A DNA stretch of 64,000 bases from Falsihalocynthiibacter sp042445055 (GTDB taxonomy: Bacteria > Pseudomonadota > Alphaproteobacteria > Rhodobacterales > Rhodobacteraceae). Made by a program: the position numbers and the translations under genes. The stretch covers positions 186,001 through 250,000 of the forward strand of contig NZ_CP170339.1 of NCBI RefSeq assembly GCF_042445055.1, read 5' to 3'. The notes beneath the pieces were generated by a model. It ran no database searches. It was not told where the DNA came from and saw only the letters and a list, made by a program, of their open reading frames with translations. How positions within the stretch are numbered: the stretch's first letter is position 1; each line of letters starts with the position of its first letter. This document shows positions 52,631 to 61,919 of this stretch, in pieces.

Positions 52631-53998
52631 ATGAGCCAGTCCAACGCCACCCCTACCGCTGATCTTGCACAATTCACCGAAGCTCTCCTCCATGAGGCCA
52701 AGAAAGCAGGTGCCGACGGCGCAGATGCAATCGCGGTTGAGGGGACCTCTGCGTCAATTGATGTGTTGAAGGGCGCGCTAGAACATGCCGAAAGCTCTGA
52801 AGGGGTCGAGATTGGCCTTCGCGTCCTGATTGGCCAGAAACAAGCCTGCGTTTCGGCAAGCGACACCCGTAGTTCAACGATCGCCGAAATGGCCCAGCGC
52901 GCAGTTGCAATGGCCAAAGAAGCCCCGATAGACCCGCATATCGGCCTAGCGACCCCAGAACAACTGGCCAAGGAATGGGATATCGAGGCGCTGGATATGA
53001 ACGATCCCTCGACACCACCCAGCCCTGAGATGCTTCAGGAACTCGCCCAACGAGCAGAAGCAGCCGCGCTCAACGTGCAAGGAGTGAGTCAGGTTCAAGC
53101 AACCTCCGCAGGATATGGAAATCGCCGTATTCACCTTGCCACAAGCAACGGGTTTACCGGCGGATATGCACGCACGGGATATTCCCTCTCGACGGTCGCG
53201 ATTTCGGGGTCAGGCGCTGATATGGAGCGCGATTACTATGGCGACGGGCGTACATACTTCGCAGATCTCGAAAGCCCAGAGCACATCGGACAAATCGCAG
53301 GACAACGCGCAGTTGATCGCATCGGAGCGCGGCAACCCAAAACGGGTTTCTTCCCCGTGCTTTTTGAAGAACGTATTTCCGGAACTCTGATCGGGCACTT
53401 GCTTGGCGCGATCAACGGCAGTGCAATCGTTCGTGGCGGAAGCTTCTTGCGCGACAAGCTGGGCGAGCAGGTCCTTCCCAAGGGGCTATCCCTTCTCGAA
53501 GACCCGCATCGTGCCCGTGTCTCAGGAAGTCGTCCGTTTGATGGCGAAGGCCTTCGTACGCGAAAGCGCGCGATCATTGACGACGGCATCCTCACGGGCT
53601 GGACTCTCGATCTGGCGAACGGGCGCGCCCTCGGAATGGAGAGCACGGCGAGCGCCTCGCGTGGTACTTCTTCGCCGCCCTCTCCTTCGGCTGGAAATGT
53701 GACCCTAACACAGGGAAAATCCACTCAGGCGGAACTACTCGCCGAGATGGGTACAGGCCTTCTGGTGACTTCCCTGATTGGGAGTTCCATCAACGCCAAC
53801 ACCGGCGATTACTCGCGCGGGGCGTCGGGCTATTGGGTCGAGAATGGCGAGCTAAAGTTCCCCGTCAACGAATGCACAATCGCGGGAAACCTGACCGAGA
53901 TGTTGTTGGATATTCAGCCCGCAAATGACGCCCGCACACATCTTTCGCGCGTTGTGCCATCTATTTTGCTATCGGGGATGACAATCGCTGGTGGATGA
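52631..53998 (+). CDS. pmbA: TldD/PmbA family protein, PmbA type
   Basis: A 455-aa protein with the family features EGVEIGLRVLIGQKQACVS, SNGFTGGYARTGYSLS, and GSSINANTGDYSRGASGYWVENGEL near the C-terminus. The HExxxH zinc motif of the TldD subunit is absent, which marks the PmbA/TldE partner. The TldD/TldE protease acts on microcin precursors and CcdA in E. coli; no tldD gene is in this window. It overlaps the phosphatase gene by 8 nt. Confidence 0.93.
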   Translation: MSQSNATPTADLAQFTEALLHEAKKAGADGADAIAVEGTSASIDVLKGALEHAESSEGVEIGLRVLIGQKQACVSASDTRSSTIAEMAQRAVAMAKEAPIDPHIGLATPEQLAKEWDIEALDMNDPSTPPSPEMLQELAQRAEAAALNVQGVSQVQATSAGYGNRRIHLATSNGFTGGYARTGYSLSTVAISGSGADMERDYYGDGRTYFADLESPEHIGQIAGQRAVDRIGARQPKTGFFPVLFEERISGTLIGHLLGAINGSAIVRGGSFLRDKLGEQVLPKGLSLLEDPHRARVSGSRPFDGEGLRTRKRAIIDDGILTGWTLDLANGRALGMESTASASRGTSSPPSPSAGNVTLTQGKSTQAELLAEMGTGLLVTSLIGSSINANTGDYSRGASGYWVENGELKFPVNECTIAGNLTEMLLDIQPANDARTHLSRVVPSILLSGMTIAGG

Positions 53999-54764
53999 TC
54001 TTGCGCTTCTTCAAGATGCCGCAAAGGCCAGCGGCGAAATTGCCAAAAAGTTCTGGCGACTGAAGCCCGAAGTCTGGGACAAGCCAGACGGCGCGGGACC
54101 AGTAACCGAGGCCGACTTGGCAATCGACACGATGCTGCGCACCGAGTTACTCGAAGCGCGGCCAGATTATGGCTGGCTCTCAGAAGAGACAGAGGACACC
54201 CGCGAGAGGCTAGACCATGAGCACGTTTTCATAGTTGATCCAATCGACGGCACTCGCGCATTTATTAACGGCGCACCTACGTTTTCACACTCTCTTGCAT
54301 TGGCAAAAAACGGAAAAGTCACGGCGGCCGTGGTTTACCTTCCGATGCTTGACCGTCTGTATTGTGCTGCATTAGACACGGATGCCACGCTGAATGGCAC
54401 CAAAATTCTAGCTAGCGCGCGCAAAGAAACCGAGGGCGCCAGCACGCTCACCACAAAGGTAAATCTGGCAGATCACCTTTGGCACGAAAGCGTCCCAGAG
54501 CTTGATGTTCACCTCAGAAGTTCGCTAGCTTATCGACTCTGTTTGGTTGCGCAGGGACGGTTTGACCTGATGCTTACGCTTCGCGATACATGGGAATGGG
54601 ACGTCGCCGCCGGGTGCTTGATCGCGGAGCGTGCAGGGGCAATCGTCACCGATCAACGTGGTGATGCCGTCAATTTCAACAACGCTCGCCCGCTCTTGCA
54701 CGGGTTGGTCGCCGGCCCTGAAGGAATACAAAGCGACATAATCTTGCGTCTTGCGCCGCGCTAA
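53991..54764 (+). CDS. Inositol monophosphatase family protein, probably 3'(2'),5'-bisphosphate nucleotidase
   Basis: A 257-aa Mg-dependent, Li-sensitive phosphatase-fold protein starting at GTG 53991 inside pmbA. The metal motifs are WLSEETEDT, VDPIDGTRAFINGAPTF and WEWDVAAGCLI. The GTRAF variant suggests a CysQ-like nucleotidase acting on PAP, but inositol phosphatase activity cannot be excluded. It is followed by DUF4170 after 70 nt. Confidence 0.88.
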   Translation: MDDLALLQDAAKASGEIAKKFWRLKPEVWDKPDGAGPVTEADLAIDTMLRTELLEARPDYGWLSEETEDTRERLDHEHVFIVDPIDGTRAFINGAPTFSHSLALAKNGKVTAAVVYLPMLDRLYCAALDTDATLNGTKILASARKETEGASTLTTKVNLADHLWHESVPELDVHLRSSLAYRLCLVAQGRFDLMLTLRDTWEWDVAAGCLIAERAGAIVTDQRGDAVNFNNARPLLHGLVAGPEGIQSDIILRLAPR

Positions 54765-54834
54765 CGCCCTTCCCCCGTGCTGCTAACTCCCTTAGAATAG
54801 CCACAACAAATCGCAAACGCATATCGAGGACATC

Positions 54835-55077
54835 ATGACACAACGCCTGCACTTGGTTTTCGGGGGCGAGCTTATCGACCCGAGCAAAAACGTATTCAAA
54901 GACGTGAACGACATCAACATCGTCGGAATGTTCCCCGATTATGCCAGCGCATACGATGCCTGGAAATCCGAAGCACAACGCACGGTCGATAACGCGCATA
55001 TGCGGTACTATATCGCCCATATTCACCGTCTTCGTGACGAGGAAATCGCCGCGTCTTCGACCGAAGAACTAGGCTAA
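54835..55077 (+). CDS. DUF4170 domain protein
   Basis: An 80-aa cytoplasmic protein with the DUF4170 features LVFGGELIDPSKN, FPDYASAYDAWKSEAQ and YYIAHIHRLRDEE. No function is known. It sits between the CysQ-like gene and a Kdo-transferase-like gene, 10 nt before the latter, and is probably in the lipid A/LPS operon. Confidence 0.9.
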   Translation: MTQRLHLVFGGELIDPSKNVFKDVNDINIVGMFPDYASAYDAWKSEAQRTVDNAHMRYYIAHIHRLRDEEIAASSTEELG

Positions 55078-55087
55078 ATATCCGAGA

Positions 55088-56368
55088 ATGTCGTTTTCGC
55101 TCTCACTTTACTTGCGCAACCTTTCGCGGCGCACAGCCGATATGCGTGCGCAACTCGAGAGCGAAAACACCCAAGGCGCCGCCGAAGAAATGGGCAAAGC
55201 CAGCGTTGAGCGGCCCGAGGGGAGCTTGCTCTGGTTCCACGCACCCGATGCGACCAAGGCGCGCGCGCTCACTAAACTTATCCGCCAGCTATCGGATGAT
55301 TGGCAGACCGTTAACTTTCTCCTGACTACTCCCAGAAGCAGCACCTCTACCTTTAGCACCGATGCACTGCCGCCGCGCTGTATCCATCAATTCTCATGCG
55401 CCGAGGCACCAGAGTTTGTCGAAAAGTTCCTGAGTTATTGGAAGCCGGATATCGCCGTGTTCTCGGGCGTTGATGTTGATCCTGTGACGGTTCTTTGCAC
55501 CTCAAAGAAGCGCATCCCGCTCTATCTCCTTGATGTCAAACTCGACAACCATGCGCACGCAGGTCTTCGAAGCCGTGTGACTGGCCGCCGTGCGATCATG
55601 CGAGAGGTCTTGCGCTGTTTCGACCGTATTGATGCGATTGATGCCACATCGGCGCGCGCACTCAACGCTCTTGGGGTCGATCCTGAGAAAACGCGGATCG
55701 CGGGGCCGCTTGAGGACGTAAGCGAGGTGCTTCCTTGCAACGAAGAAGACCGCACCCGTCTTGCGACTGCACTTGCGGGGCGGCCCGTTTGGTTAGCGAC
55801 CAAAGTGCCCGACGAAGAAGACACAATCGTTCTGGATGCCCACCTTGCCGCTAGTCGCATCGCGCATCGTTTGCTTCTGATATTAGTCCCCGATGTTTCG
55901 CAACGCGGGCCTGAGCTGGCAGAGAAATACATATCCAAAGGGGCGCGTGTTCGTGTGCGGTCCCTAGGTGAAATGCCCGATTCAGAGACACAGATTTACA
56001 TCGCCGACACGGACGGCGAGCGCGGGCTTTGGTATCGTCTTGCAACGGTGAGTTATCTGGGCGGCTCGCTCGTGGCGGGGCATACAACGCATTCTCCTTA
56101 TGAGGCGGCTGGTCTTGGCTCTGCTATTTTGCACGGCATTCAACTTGGCCCTCATCAGGCCGCGTTCGAAGCGCTTGACGCCGAAGGTGGCGCGCGCTGT
56201 GTCGAAACCAGAATGCAACTCACGTCGGCGCTTTTGGCACTGCTTGCCCCCGATCAATCCGCCGCAATGGCCCATGCCGCATGGGATTTGGCCACAAAAG
56301 GCGCACGCGCAACCGATCTTGCCATCTCACAAATCGAGTCGATGCTCGAAGAAATCGGGGCATACTAA
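55088..56368 (+). CDS. 3-deoxy-D-manno-octulosonic acid transferase-like protein (WaaA family)
   Basis: A 426-aa GT30-type glycosyltransferase that would add Kdo to lipid IVA. The N-terminal domain has SLLWFHAPDATKARAL, and the C-terminal domain has YLGGSLVAGHTTHSPYEAAGLGSAILHG. In the position where WaaA has the catalytic-base Glu (HxxSVGE), this protein has HAPDATK, so Glu is absent. It may use another residue or be a divergent partner. Its stop shares one base with lpxK (TAATG). Confidence 0.85.
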   Translation: MSFSLSLYLRNLSRRTADMRAQLESENTQGAAEEMGKASVERPEGSLLWFHAPDATKARALTKLIRQLSDDWQTVNFLLTTPRSSTSTFSTDALPPRCIHQFSCAEAPEFVEKFLSYWKPDIAVFSGVDVDPVTVLCTSKKRIPLYLLDVKLDNHAHAGLRSRVTGRRAIMREVLRCFDRIDAIDATSARALNALGVDPEKTRIAGPLEDVSEVLPCNEEDRTRLATALAGRPVWLATKVPDEEDTIVLDAHLAASRIAHRLLLILVPDVSQRGPELAEKYISKGARVRVRSLGEMPDSETQIYIADTDGERGLWYRLATVSYLGGSLVAGHTTHSPYEAAGLGSAILHGIQLGPHQAAFEALDAEGGARCVETRMQLTSALLALLAPDQSAAMAHAAWDLATKGARATDLAISQIESMLEEIGAY

Positions 56369-57360
56369 TGAAGCAGCCGCATTTTTGGTACCTACCGTTT
56401 CAAAACACATTGCGCGACAAGCTTCTGTCGCCTTTTTCTAGGCTCTATTCCACCGCAACTGCGCGTCGTTTGGCCAAGACACAGGGATATCGAATGCAGA
56501 TGCCCGTTATCTGTGTTGGCAATATTAATGTGGGTGGAACGGGAAAAACACCGACCGCAATCGCGCTGATTCAGCACCTTCAGGAAATGGGGCGCAAGCC
56601 GGTTCTCTTGTCGCGCGGTTATGGTGGTACGCTTGAGGGGCCGGCGCTCATTGATCCGCTGAAACACTCCGCACAAGAGGCCGGGGACGAACCCTTGCTA
56701 CTCGCGGCATTTGCGCCATGCATCGTTTCCAAAGATCGTGCAGCGGGTGCAAAACTCGCCGAAACCATGGACGCAGATGTTTTGATTCTGGATGACGGAT
56801 TTCAGAACCCAGCCGTTGCCAAGGACCTTTCGATTGTTGTTGTGGATGCGACGCTCGGCTTTGGGAACGGGCGCGTCCTTCCAGCGGGGCCATTGCGGGA
56901 GCCACTACATGTGGGACTAATGCGGGCCGATTTGGTTCTGTCGATTGGGTCTGACAATGCTCAAGCGCAATTCGGAGAGACATGGGGCCACGCGTTGAGC
57001 GTGCCACGCCTTACGGGTGCGCTCGAAGTTCTACAGATGGGAATGGATTTCGACGGCCTAAAGTGCCTCGCCTTTGCGGGGATCGGCCACCCCGAGAAAT
57101 TCTATGCGACACTTAGATCACAGGGGGCCGAACTCGTTAAGACGATCTCTCTGGCCGATCACCAGCCGCTCAGCGATGCCCTGATGAAGCGCCTCGAAAT
57201 TGAGGCCGACGCACTTGGGGCGCAACTCGTAACGACCGAAAAAGACGCCGTACGCCTCCCTAATACATTCCGCCAAAAGGTTCTAACCCTGCCTGTTCGC
57301 CTAAAAATCAATGAGCAGGACAAGCTTAACCAAGCACTGAAATCTGTCGGGATAGACTAG
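56368..57360 (+). CDS. lpxK: Tetraacyldisaccharide 4'-kinase
   Basis: A 330-aa P-loop kinase of lipid A synthesis. The Walker A is GNINVGGTGKTPT near residue 51, and it has LLSRGYGG, DEPLLLA and the Walker-B-like LILDDGFQN. It phosphorylates the 4' position to make lipid IVA at the inner membrane. The start ATG 56368 shares a base with the preceding stop. The gene ends in CTAG shared with the convergent CoA-transferase gene. Confidence 0.95.
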   Translation: MKQPHFWYLPFQNTLRDKLLSPFSRLYSTATARRLAKTQGYRMQMPVICVGNINVGGTGKTPTAIALIQHLQEMGRKPVLLSRGYGGTLEGPALIDPLKHSAQEAGDEPLLLAAFAPCIVSKDRAAGAKLAETMDADVLILDDGFQNPAVAKDLSIVVVDATLGFGNGRVLPAGPLREPLHVGLMRADLVLSIGSDNAQAQFGETWGHALSVPRLTGALEVLQMGMDFDGLKCLAFAGIGHPEKFYATLRSQGAELVKTISLADHQPLSDALMKRLEIEADALGAQLVTTEKDAVRLPNTFRQKVLTLPVRLKINEQDKLNQALKSVGID

Positions 57361-58481
57361 GATTTAGCGCCGCTCCCCAATTTCGGAGAGGGCCGCGAGA
57401 GCGACAACTCACTGTCAGAGAACTTAATCGGAGTTCGAACCCCTGGAACACCATCGGGTGCGATTTGCATCTCTCGGTGCTTGATCTGTGGATCGTCAAA
57501 AACCTCGCCGACCGTATTAATCGGACCTGCGGGCACACCGTGATCTTCGCAGCGCTGAAGCAAATCTGCCTTGCTCATTTTGCTGGTGAATTGCTCCAAG
57601 AGCGGCCCTAGCACGTCCCGATTCACCACACGCGCGTCGTTTGTGATGAACTTCTCGTCCGCTGACAATTCCGAAGCCCCCAATAGCTCGCAGAGCTTGG
57701 CAAATTGGCTATCGTTGCCCACCGCAATGATGATGTGCCCGTCAGAACAAGCAAAGGTTTGATAGGGCACAAGATTCGGGTGCGCGTTGCCGATCCGCAT
57801 TGGCGACACACCCGTCGCAAGGTAATTCATCGACTGGTTCGCAAGGATCGCCGTTCCCACATCCAACAGTGACATATCAACTTGCTGCCCGCGCCCCGTT
57901 TCATTGCGCTGATGAATCGCTGCAAGAATGGCAGTGCTGGCATAGACACCAGTGAACACATCAACAATCGCGACACCAATTTTCGTCGGGTGCCCTTCTG
58001 GCGGGCCCGTTACCGACATCAGTCCAGACATGCCCTGAATGATGTAATCATAACCCGCGCGGCTGGAATAGGGACCGGTTTGCCCAAAGCCCGTGATCGA
58101 GCAATAGACCAAACGCGGGTTAACTTGGGCGAGGCTTTCATAATCGAGGCCGTATTTCTTGAGACCGCCAACTTTGAAATTCTCAATCACGATATCCGCA
58201 TCGCGCACGAGGTCGCGCACTTGGGCTTGCCCTTCGGGTGTACGGAAATCAACACACACGGAACTCTTGCCGCGATTGGTTGCGTGGTAATAGGCGGCCG
58301 CCTTCTCGCCGTCATACTCGATATAGGGCGGTCCCCAGCGGCGGGTATCATCGCCGGCGGGGCTCTCTACTTTGATGACTTCAGCGCCGAGATCGGCAAG
58401 GATCTGGCCACACCAAGGACCCGCCAGAATGCGGGCCAGTTCAATCACTTTGAGGCCGGTTAACGGCGGCTGCGCGGTCAT
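57357..58481 (-). CDS. CaiB/BaiF family CoA-transferase
   Basis: A 374-aa class III CoA-transferase. It begins LTGLKVIELARILAGPWCG and has CVDFRTPEGQ and GLDYESLAQVNPRLVYCSITGFGQ. The catalytic Asp is in VAIVDVFTG. It moves CoA between acyl donors; the substrate is not predictable. It follows the DsbA-like gene with no intergenic space. Confidence 0.94.
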   Translation of the reverse strand: MTAQPPLTGLKVIELARILAGPWCGQILADLGAEVIKVESPAGDDTRRWGPPYIEYDGEKAAAYYHATNRGKSSVCVDFRTPEGQAQVRDLVRDADIVIENFKVGGLKKYGLDYESLAQVNPRLVYCSITGFGQTGPYSSRAGYDYIIQGMSGLMSVTGPPEGHPTKIGVAIVDVFTGVYASTAILAAIHQRNETGRGQQVDMSLLDVGTAILANQSMNYLATGVSPMRIGNAHPNLVPYQTFACSDGHIIIAVGNDSQFAKLCELLGASELSADEKFITNDARVVNRDVLGPLLEQFTSKMSKADLLQRCEDHGVPAGPINTVGEVFDDPQIKHREMQIAPDGVPGVRTPIKFSDSELSLSRPSPKLGSGAKS

Positions 58482-59099
58482 TTAGAGCAAGCTGTCCAGC
58501 TTCTTGGCGAAGTCATCATAGGAAGCATTGCCAAACTTTTCGCCGTTAATGATAAACGATGGCGTGCCCGTAACTTCGTCGCGGGTCGAGTTTTCTTGGA
58601 ACCATGTCACAAGCGCTTTGGCCTGATCGCCATCGGCAAGACATGCCTCCAGCTCTGCTTGGTCCAACCCGCTCACAAGTCCAATCTTGCGGAGCTTGTC
58701 CGCGATTTCCGCAGGCTCGCCGCTCGCCCAGTTCTTTTGATCAGCATAGAGCGCATCAACGAGACCAAAGAAGCGCTCTTGGCCGCCACAGCGCGCCACC
58801 ATGGACGCCCACAGACCATAGCGATCAAAATAAACTTCACGATAGACAAAGCGAACTTTGCCGGTATCGATGTAGTTCTCTTTGATCTTCTTGAAGGTCG
58901 AAGAGTGGAAGTTCGCACAATGCGGGCAGGTGAATGATGCATATTCGATCATTTCGATCGGCGCATCTTCGGCACCGAGAACCATTTCAGGAATGGCCAT
59001 GTCTGCGGGTTGTTCCGCGTCTTGTGCAAAGGCCACTGACCCTCCGAAAATAGGGAGTACAGAGAGAGCAAGTGTCGATGTAAATTCACGGCGGTTCAT
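58482..59099 (-). CDS. DsbA-family thiol-disulfide oxidoreductase
   Basis: A 205-aa exported protein. The N-terminus NRREFTSTLALSVLP contains a twin-Arg pair followed by a hydrophobic stretch, so Tat export is plausible. The active site is CPHC (Cys58 and Cys61) in YASFTCPHCANFHSSTFKK. The C-terminal GTPSFIINGEKFG carries the cis-Pro. It should oxidise or isomerise disulfides in the periplasm. It is 9 nt after dciA. Confidence 0.93.
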   Translation of the reverse strand: MNRREFTSTLALSVLPIFGGSVAFAQDAEQPADMAIPEMVLGAEDAPIEMIEYASFTCPHCANFHSSTFKKIKENYIDTGKVRFVYREVYFDRYGLWASMVARCGGQERFFGLVDALYADQKNWASGEPAEIADKLRKIGLVSGLDQAELEACLADGDQAKALVTWFQENSTRDEVTGTPSFIINGEKFGNASYDDFAKKLDSLL

Positions 59100-59108
59100 A
59101 TTGGTACC

Positions 59109-59630
59109 TTATCGTTGTTTTCGTGACAGGACGTTTTCGCCCAAAAGTTCAAGCGCAGCCCGAAGGTCTGCGTTTTCGACGGGAGCTGCAACCGCTTTTG
59201 CGGCGGCAATTTGTTGCGGGTTAGGAGCAGGCTTAACCTTGGGTGCGTGATCAAAGTCGATTTTACCGTCGGCAAAGCCGCTTTTCGCGGTCTGTGTAAT
59301 CCGAATGGCCGAGATTGCAGCATGGCCATAGACCTGATTTACCCGCGTGCGGATCTGTTCTTTCTGCATCTCAAGCATCGGAGCCTGCGCGCCTGTTGTT
59401 AACAGTGTAAGCGTGGCGCCAAAACTTCCGCGGCCATATTTAACGCTCACTGGTCGCGCGATCCGTGCTGTTTCTTCGCCGACGATGTCGGCCCAATGCG
59501 TCAGCATCCGCGTAACAGCAAAGCCGCGCGTTTCCGCAGATTTGCGGATATGGCTCTGAAGCAAACTAGAGGTGCGTTCAAAGCCTCTCTTGCGTCGTTC
59601 AGTTTTTTGTTTGTGCTGCTGCGGCTTCAT
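59109..59630 (-). CDS. dciA: DciA-family DnaB-loading protein (DUF721)
   Basis: A 173-aa protein whose middle carries DUF721 features: HWADIVGEETARIARPVSVKYG and then EMQKEQIRTRVNQVYG. The basic N-terminus (KTERRKRGFERTSS) and the low-complexity Pro/Ala C-terminal part are as in DciA. DciA is the ancestral helicase loader in bacteria without DnaC. It is divergent from mutY (81 bp). Confidence 0.88.
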   Translation of the reverse strand: MKPQQHKQKTERRKRGFERTSSLLQSHIRKSAETRGFAVTRMLTHWADIVGEETARIARPVSVKYGRGSFGATLTLLTTGAQAPMLEMQKEQIRTRVNQVYGHAAISAIRITQTAKSGFADGKIDFDHAPKVKPAPNPQQIAAAKAVAAPVENADLRAALELLGENVLSRKQR

Positions 59631-59711
59631 CTGTTCTTCCTTGTCTTGGGTGCTATTCTATGCGCCATGGCGACATGTGCCAGTGAAATTGCGATAACGA
59701 ATGGATAAACT

Positions 59712-60773
59712 ATGCGTGACACGCCGAATTCCGCCGAACTATTGGCGTGGTACGATAAAAATGCACGGGAAATGCCGTGGCGCGTGGCGCCCGATGCCTC
59801 CATGAATGGCGAGCGTGCGGACCCATATTTCGTTTGGTTATCAGAGGTTATGCTTCAGCAGACTACTGTTGCGGCTGTTCGGGAATATTTCATAAAATTT
59901 ACTACACTTTGGCCGACCGTTTCCGATTTGGCGAATGCTGATGACGCCGATGTGATGGCCGCATGGGCGGGGCTGGGGTATTACGCTAGGGCACGCAACT
60001 TGTTGAAATGCGCGCGGGTCGTCGTTGACGAACGCGACGGAATTTTCCCAAGCACCCGTGCCGAGTTAGAAAAGCTTCCGGGGATCGGCCCGTACACTTC
60101 CGCTGCAATTGCCGCCATTGCCTTTGGCCAAAGCGAAGTCGTTGTAGATGGTAATGTCGAACGTGTAATGGCGCGTTTGTTCGCCCATGAAGTGCCAATG
60201 CCCGAGAGCAAGCCAACACTGCGCGATTTTGCGGCCAAACTTACACCAAAGGAGCGCGCTGGGGATTATGCACAAGCGGTAATGGACCTTGGCGCGACGC
60301 TCTGCTCGCCGCGCAATCCGAGTTGCGAGATTTGCCCGTGGCGTGCGAACTGTATTGGATATGCCAAAGGGATTGCCGCCGAACTCCCCAAGAAATCCCC
60401 GAAGAAACCCAAGCCAATCCGCTATGGCACCGTGTTTTTGGCCCAGCGCGACGATGGAGCGTGGCTTCTGGAGAAGCGGCCCGACCGCGGGTTGTTGGGC
60501 GGTATGATGGGCTGGCCCGGAAATAATTGGGCCGAAGATCCAAATCCCGCAAGCCCCCCGATTGATGCCCACTGGACTCCGCTCAATGGCGAGGTGCGTC
60601 ATACGTTTACGCATTTTCACCTAAGGCTTTCGGTTCAGATCGCGCAGACCGACGCCACGTCAACGCCCGAGCGCGGCGTTTTTGTTGACCAGAAAAGCTT
60701 TAGCGCCAATGATCTACCGACGGTCATGCGCAAAGCTTTTGAGCTTGTGCAGGGACGCCTGAACCAAAATTAA
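59712..60773 (+). CDS. mutY: Adenine DNA glycosylase MutY
   Basis: A 353-aa base-excision enzyme that removes A opposite 8-oxoG. The HhH motif is GIGPYTSAAIAAIAFG, the catalytic Asp is in VVDGNVER, and the 4Fe-4S motif CSPRNPSCEICPWRANC has the correct C-x6-C-x2-C-x5-C spacing. The C-terminal NUDIX-like domain (about residues 230-345) recognises 8-oxoG. It is followed 12 nt later by the alkB-like gene. Confidence 0.97.
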   Translation: MRDTPNSAELLAWYDKNAREMPWRVAPDASMNGERADPYFVWLSEVMLQQTTVAAVREYFIKFTTLWPTVSDLANADDADVMAAWAGLGYYARARNLLKCARVVVDERDGIFPSTRAELEKLPGIGPYTSAAIAAIAFGQSEVVVDGNVERVMARLFAHEVPMPESKPTLRDFAAKLTPKERAGDYAQAVMDLGATLCSPRNPSCEICPWRANCIGYAKGIAAELPKKSPKKPKPIRYGTVFLAQRDDGAWLLEKRPDRGLLGGMMGWPGNNWAEDPNPASPPIDAHWTPLNGEVRHTFTHFHLRLSVQIAQTDATSTPERGVFVDQKSFSANDLPTVMRKAFELVQGRLNQN

Positions 60774-60785
60774 TGCGGAGCACAT

Positions 60786-61916
60786 ATGACAGGCCAGACC
60801 TTCTCGAAACTTCAGCCCGCGCTTCCGTTCTGGCTTTCGCTTGGGATGATACCGCTTGCGGTTCTGGGCGCAGTTCTGGGCGGTTATTGGGTTGTGCTCC
60901 TGCCACTCTATGGCTGGTTTCTGTTTAGCATTCTCGACGCTCTCACGGGCCTGAACCTAACCAACCCCGATCCAGAAACCCCCGAGAGCGAGCTGTTCTG
61001 GTACAAACTCATCACGCTCATTTGGTTGCCGATTCAATTCTGTCTGGTTTTTGGACTGATTTATTATGTCACGCACACCACGCACCTTGGCCTGTGGGAA
61101 AAGCTCGTTCTGTTCTTTGGAGTTGGGGTGATTTCGGGAACGGTCGGGATCAATTATTCGCATGAGTTGATGCACCAGAAAAACCGCATCGAACGCTGGA
61201 TGGCGGACGGGTTGCTTGCGATGGTTCTCTATAGTCACTTCCGCTCGGAGCACCTGCTTGTGCATCACATCTATGTTGGCACGCCGCGTGATCCAGTGAC
61301 CGCCCGATATAATGAGGGGTTTCACAAGTTCTATCCCCGTGTGCTTGTGTCCTGCCTAAAATCCGCATGGAGCGCCGAGAAATCTCTTCTGGCGCGGCGA
61401 AAGCTCTCGGCTTTCAATCTGCGCAATCCGTTTTGGCGCTATGGGGCGCTGCAACTATCCTGCCTCGTTTTGGCATTTCTGATTGGGGGTTTTGCGGGAC
61501 TTGGCCTGTTTTTGCTTCAGGCCGGCGTGGCCATCTGGCAGCTAGAGCTTGTGAATTACATTGAGCACTATGGCCTAACCCGCGCGCACCTTGGGAATGG
61601 TAAGTACGAACACGTAAAACCGCATCACAGCTGGAACGCCGCGCACAAAGCAAGCAATTGGCTCCTTATCAATCTACAGCGGCACAGCGATCACCACTAT
61701 AAGCCCAGCCGCCGCTTTCCATTGTTACAAACCTACACTGAGGACGAGGCCCCGCAGCTTCCGTACGGATATCCGGTTATGACAATGGCGGCGATGGTTC
61801 CGCCCCTATTTCGCCGCGTGATGAACCCACGGGTAAAGGCGTGGCGCAAGCAATACTATCCAGAGATCACCGACTGGACCCCATACAAAAACGCAACCAA
61901 CCAGATGCCGCGCTAA
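60786..61916 (+). CDS. Alkane 1-monooxygenase (AlkB-type) family membrane di-iron enzyme
   Basis: A 376-aa integral-membrane protein with the AlkB histidine boxes: SHELMHQKNR, SEHLLVHHIY, the NYIEHYGL signature and the LQRHSDHHYKP box. Several hydrophobic segments surround them. It should hydroxylate terminal alkane or fatty-chain carbons using rubredoxin, but no rubredoxin or rubredoxin reductase gene is adjacent. It lies 12 nt after mutY, an unexpected partner. Confidence 0.9.
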   Translation: MTGQTFSKLQPALPFWLSLGMIPLAVLGAVLGGYWVVLLPLYGWFLFSILDALTGLNLTNPDPETPESELFWYKLITLIWLPIQFCLVFGLIYYVTHTTHLGLWEKLVLFFGVGVISGTVGINYSHELMHQKNRIERWMADGLLAMVLYSHFRSEHLLVHHIYVGTPRDPVTARYNEGFHKFYPRVLVSCLKSAWSAEKSLLARRKLSAFNLRNPFWRYGALQLSCLVLAFLIGGFAGLGLFLLQAGVAIWQLELVNYIEHYGLTRAHLGNGKYEHVKPHHSWNAAHKASNWLLINLQRHSDHHYKPSRRFPLLQTYTEDEAPQLPYGYPVMTMAAMVPPLFRRVMNPRVKAWRKQYYPEITDWTPYKNATNQMPR

Positions 61917-61919
61917 ACC

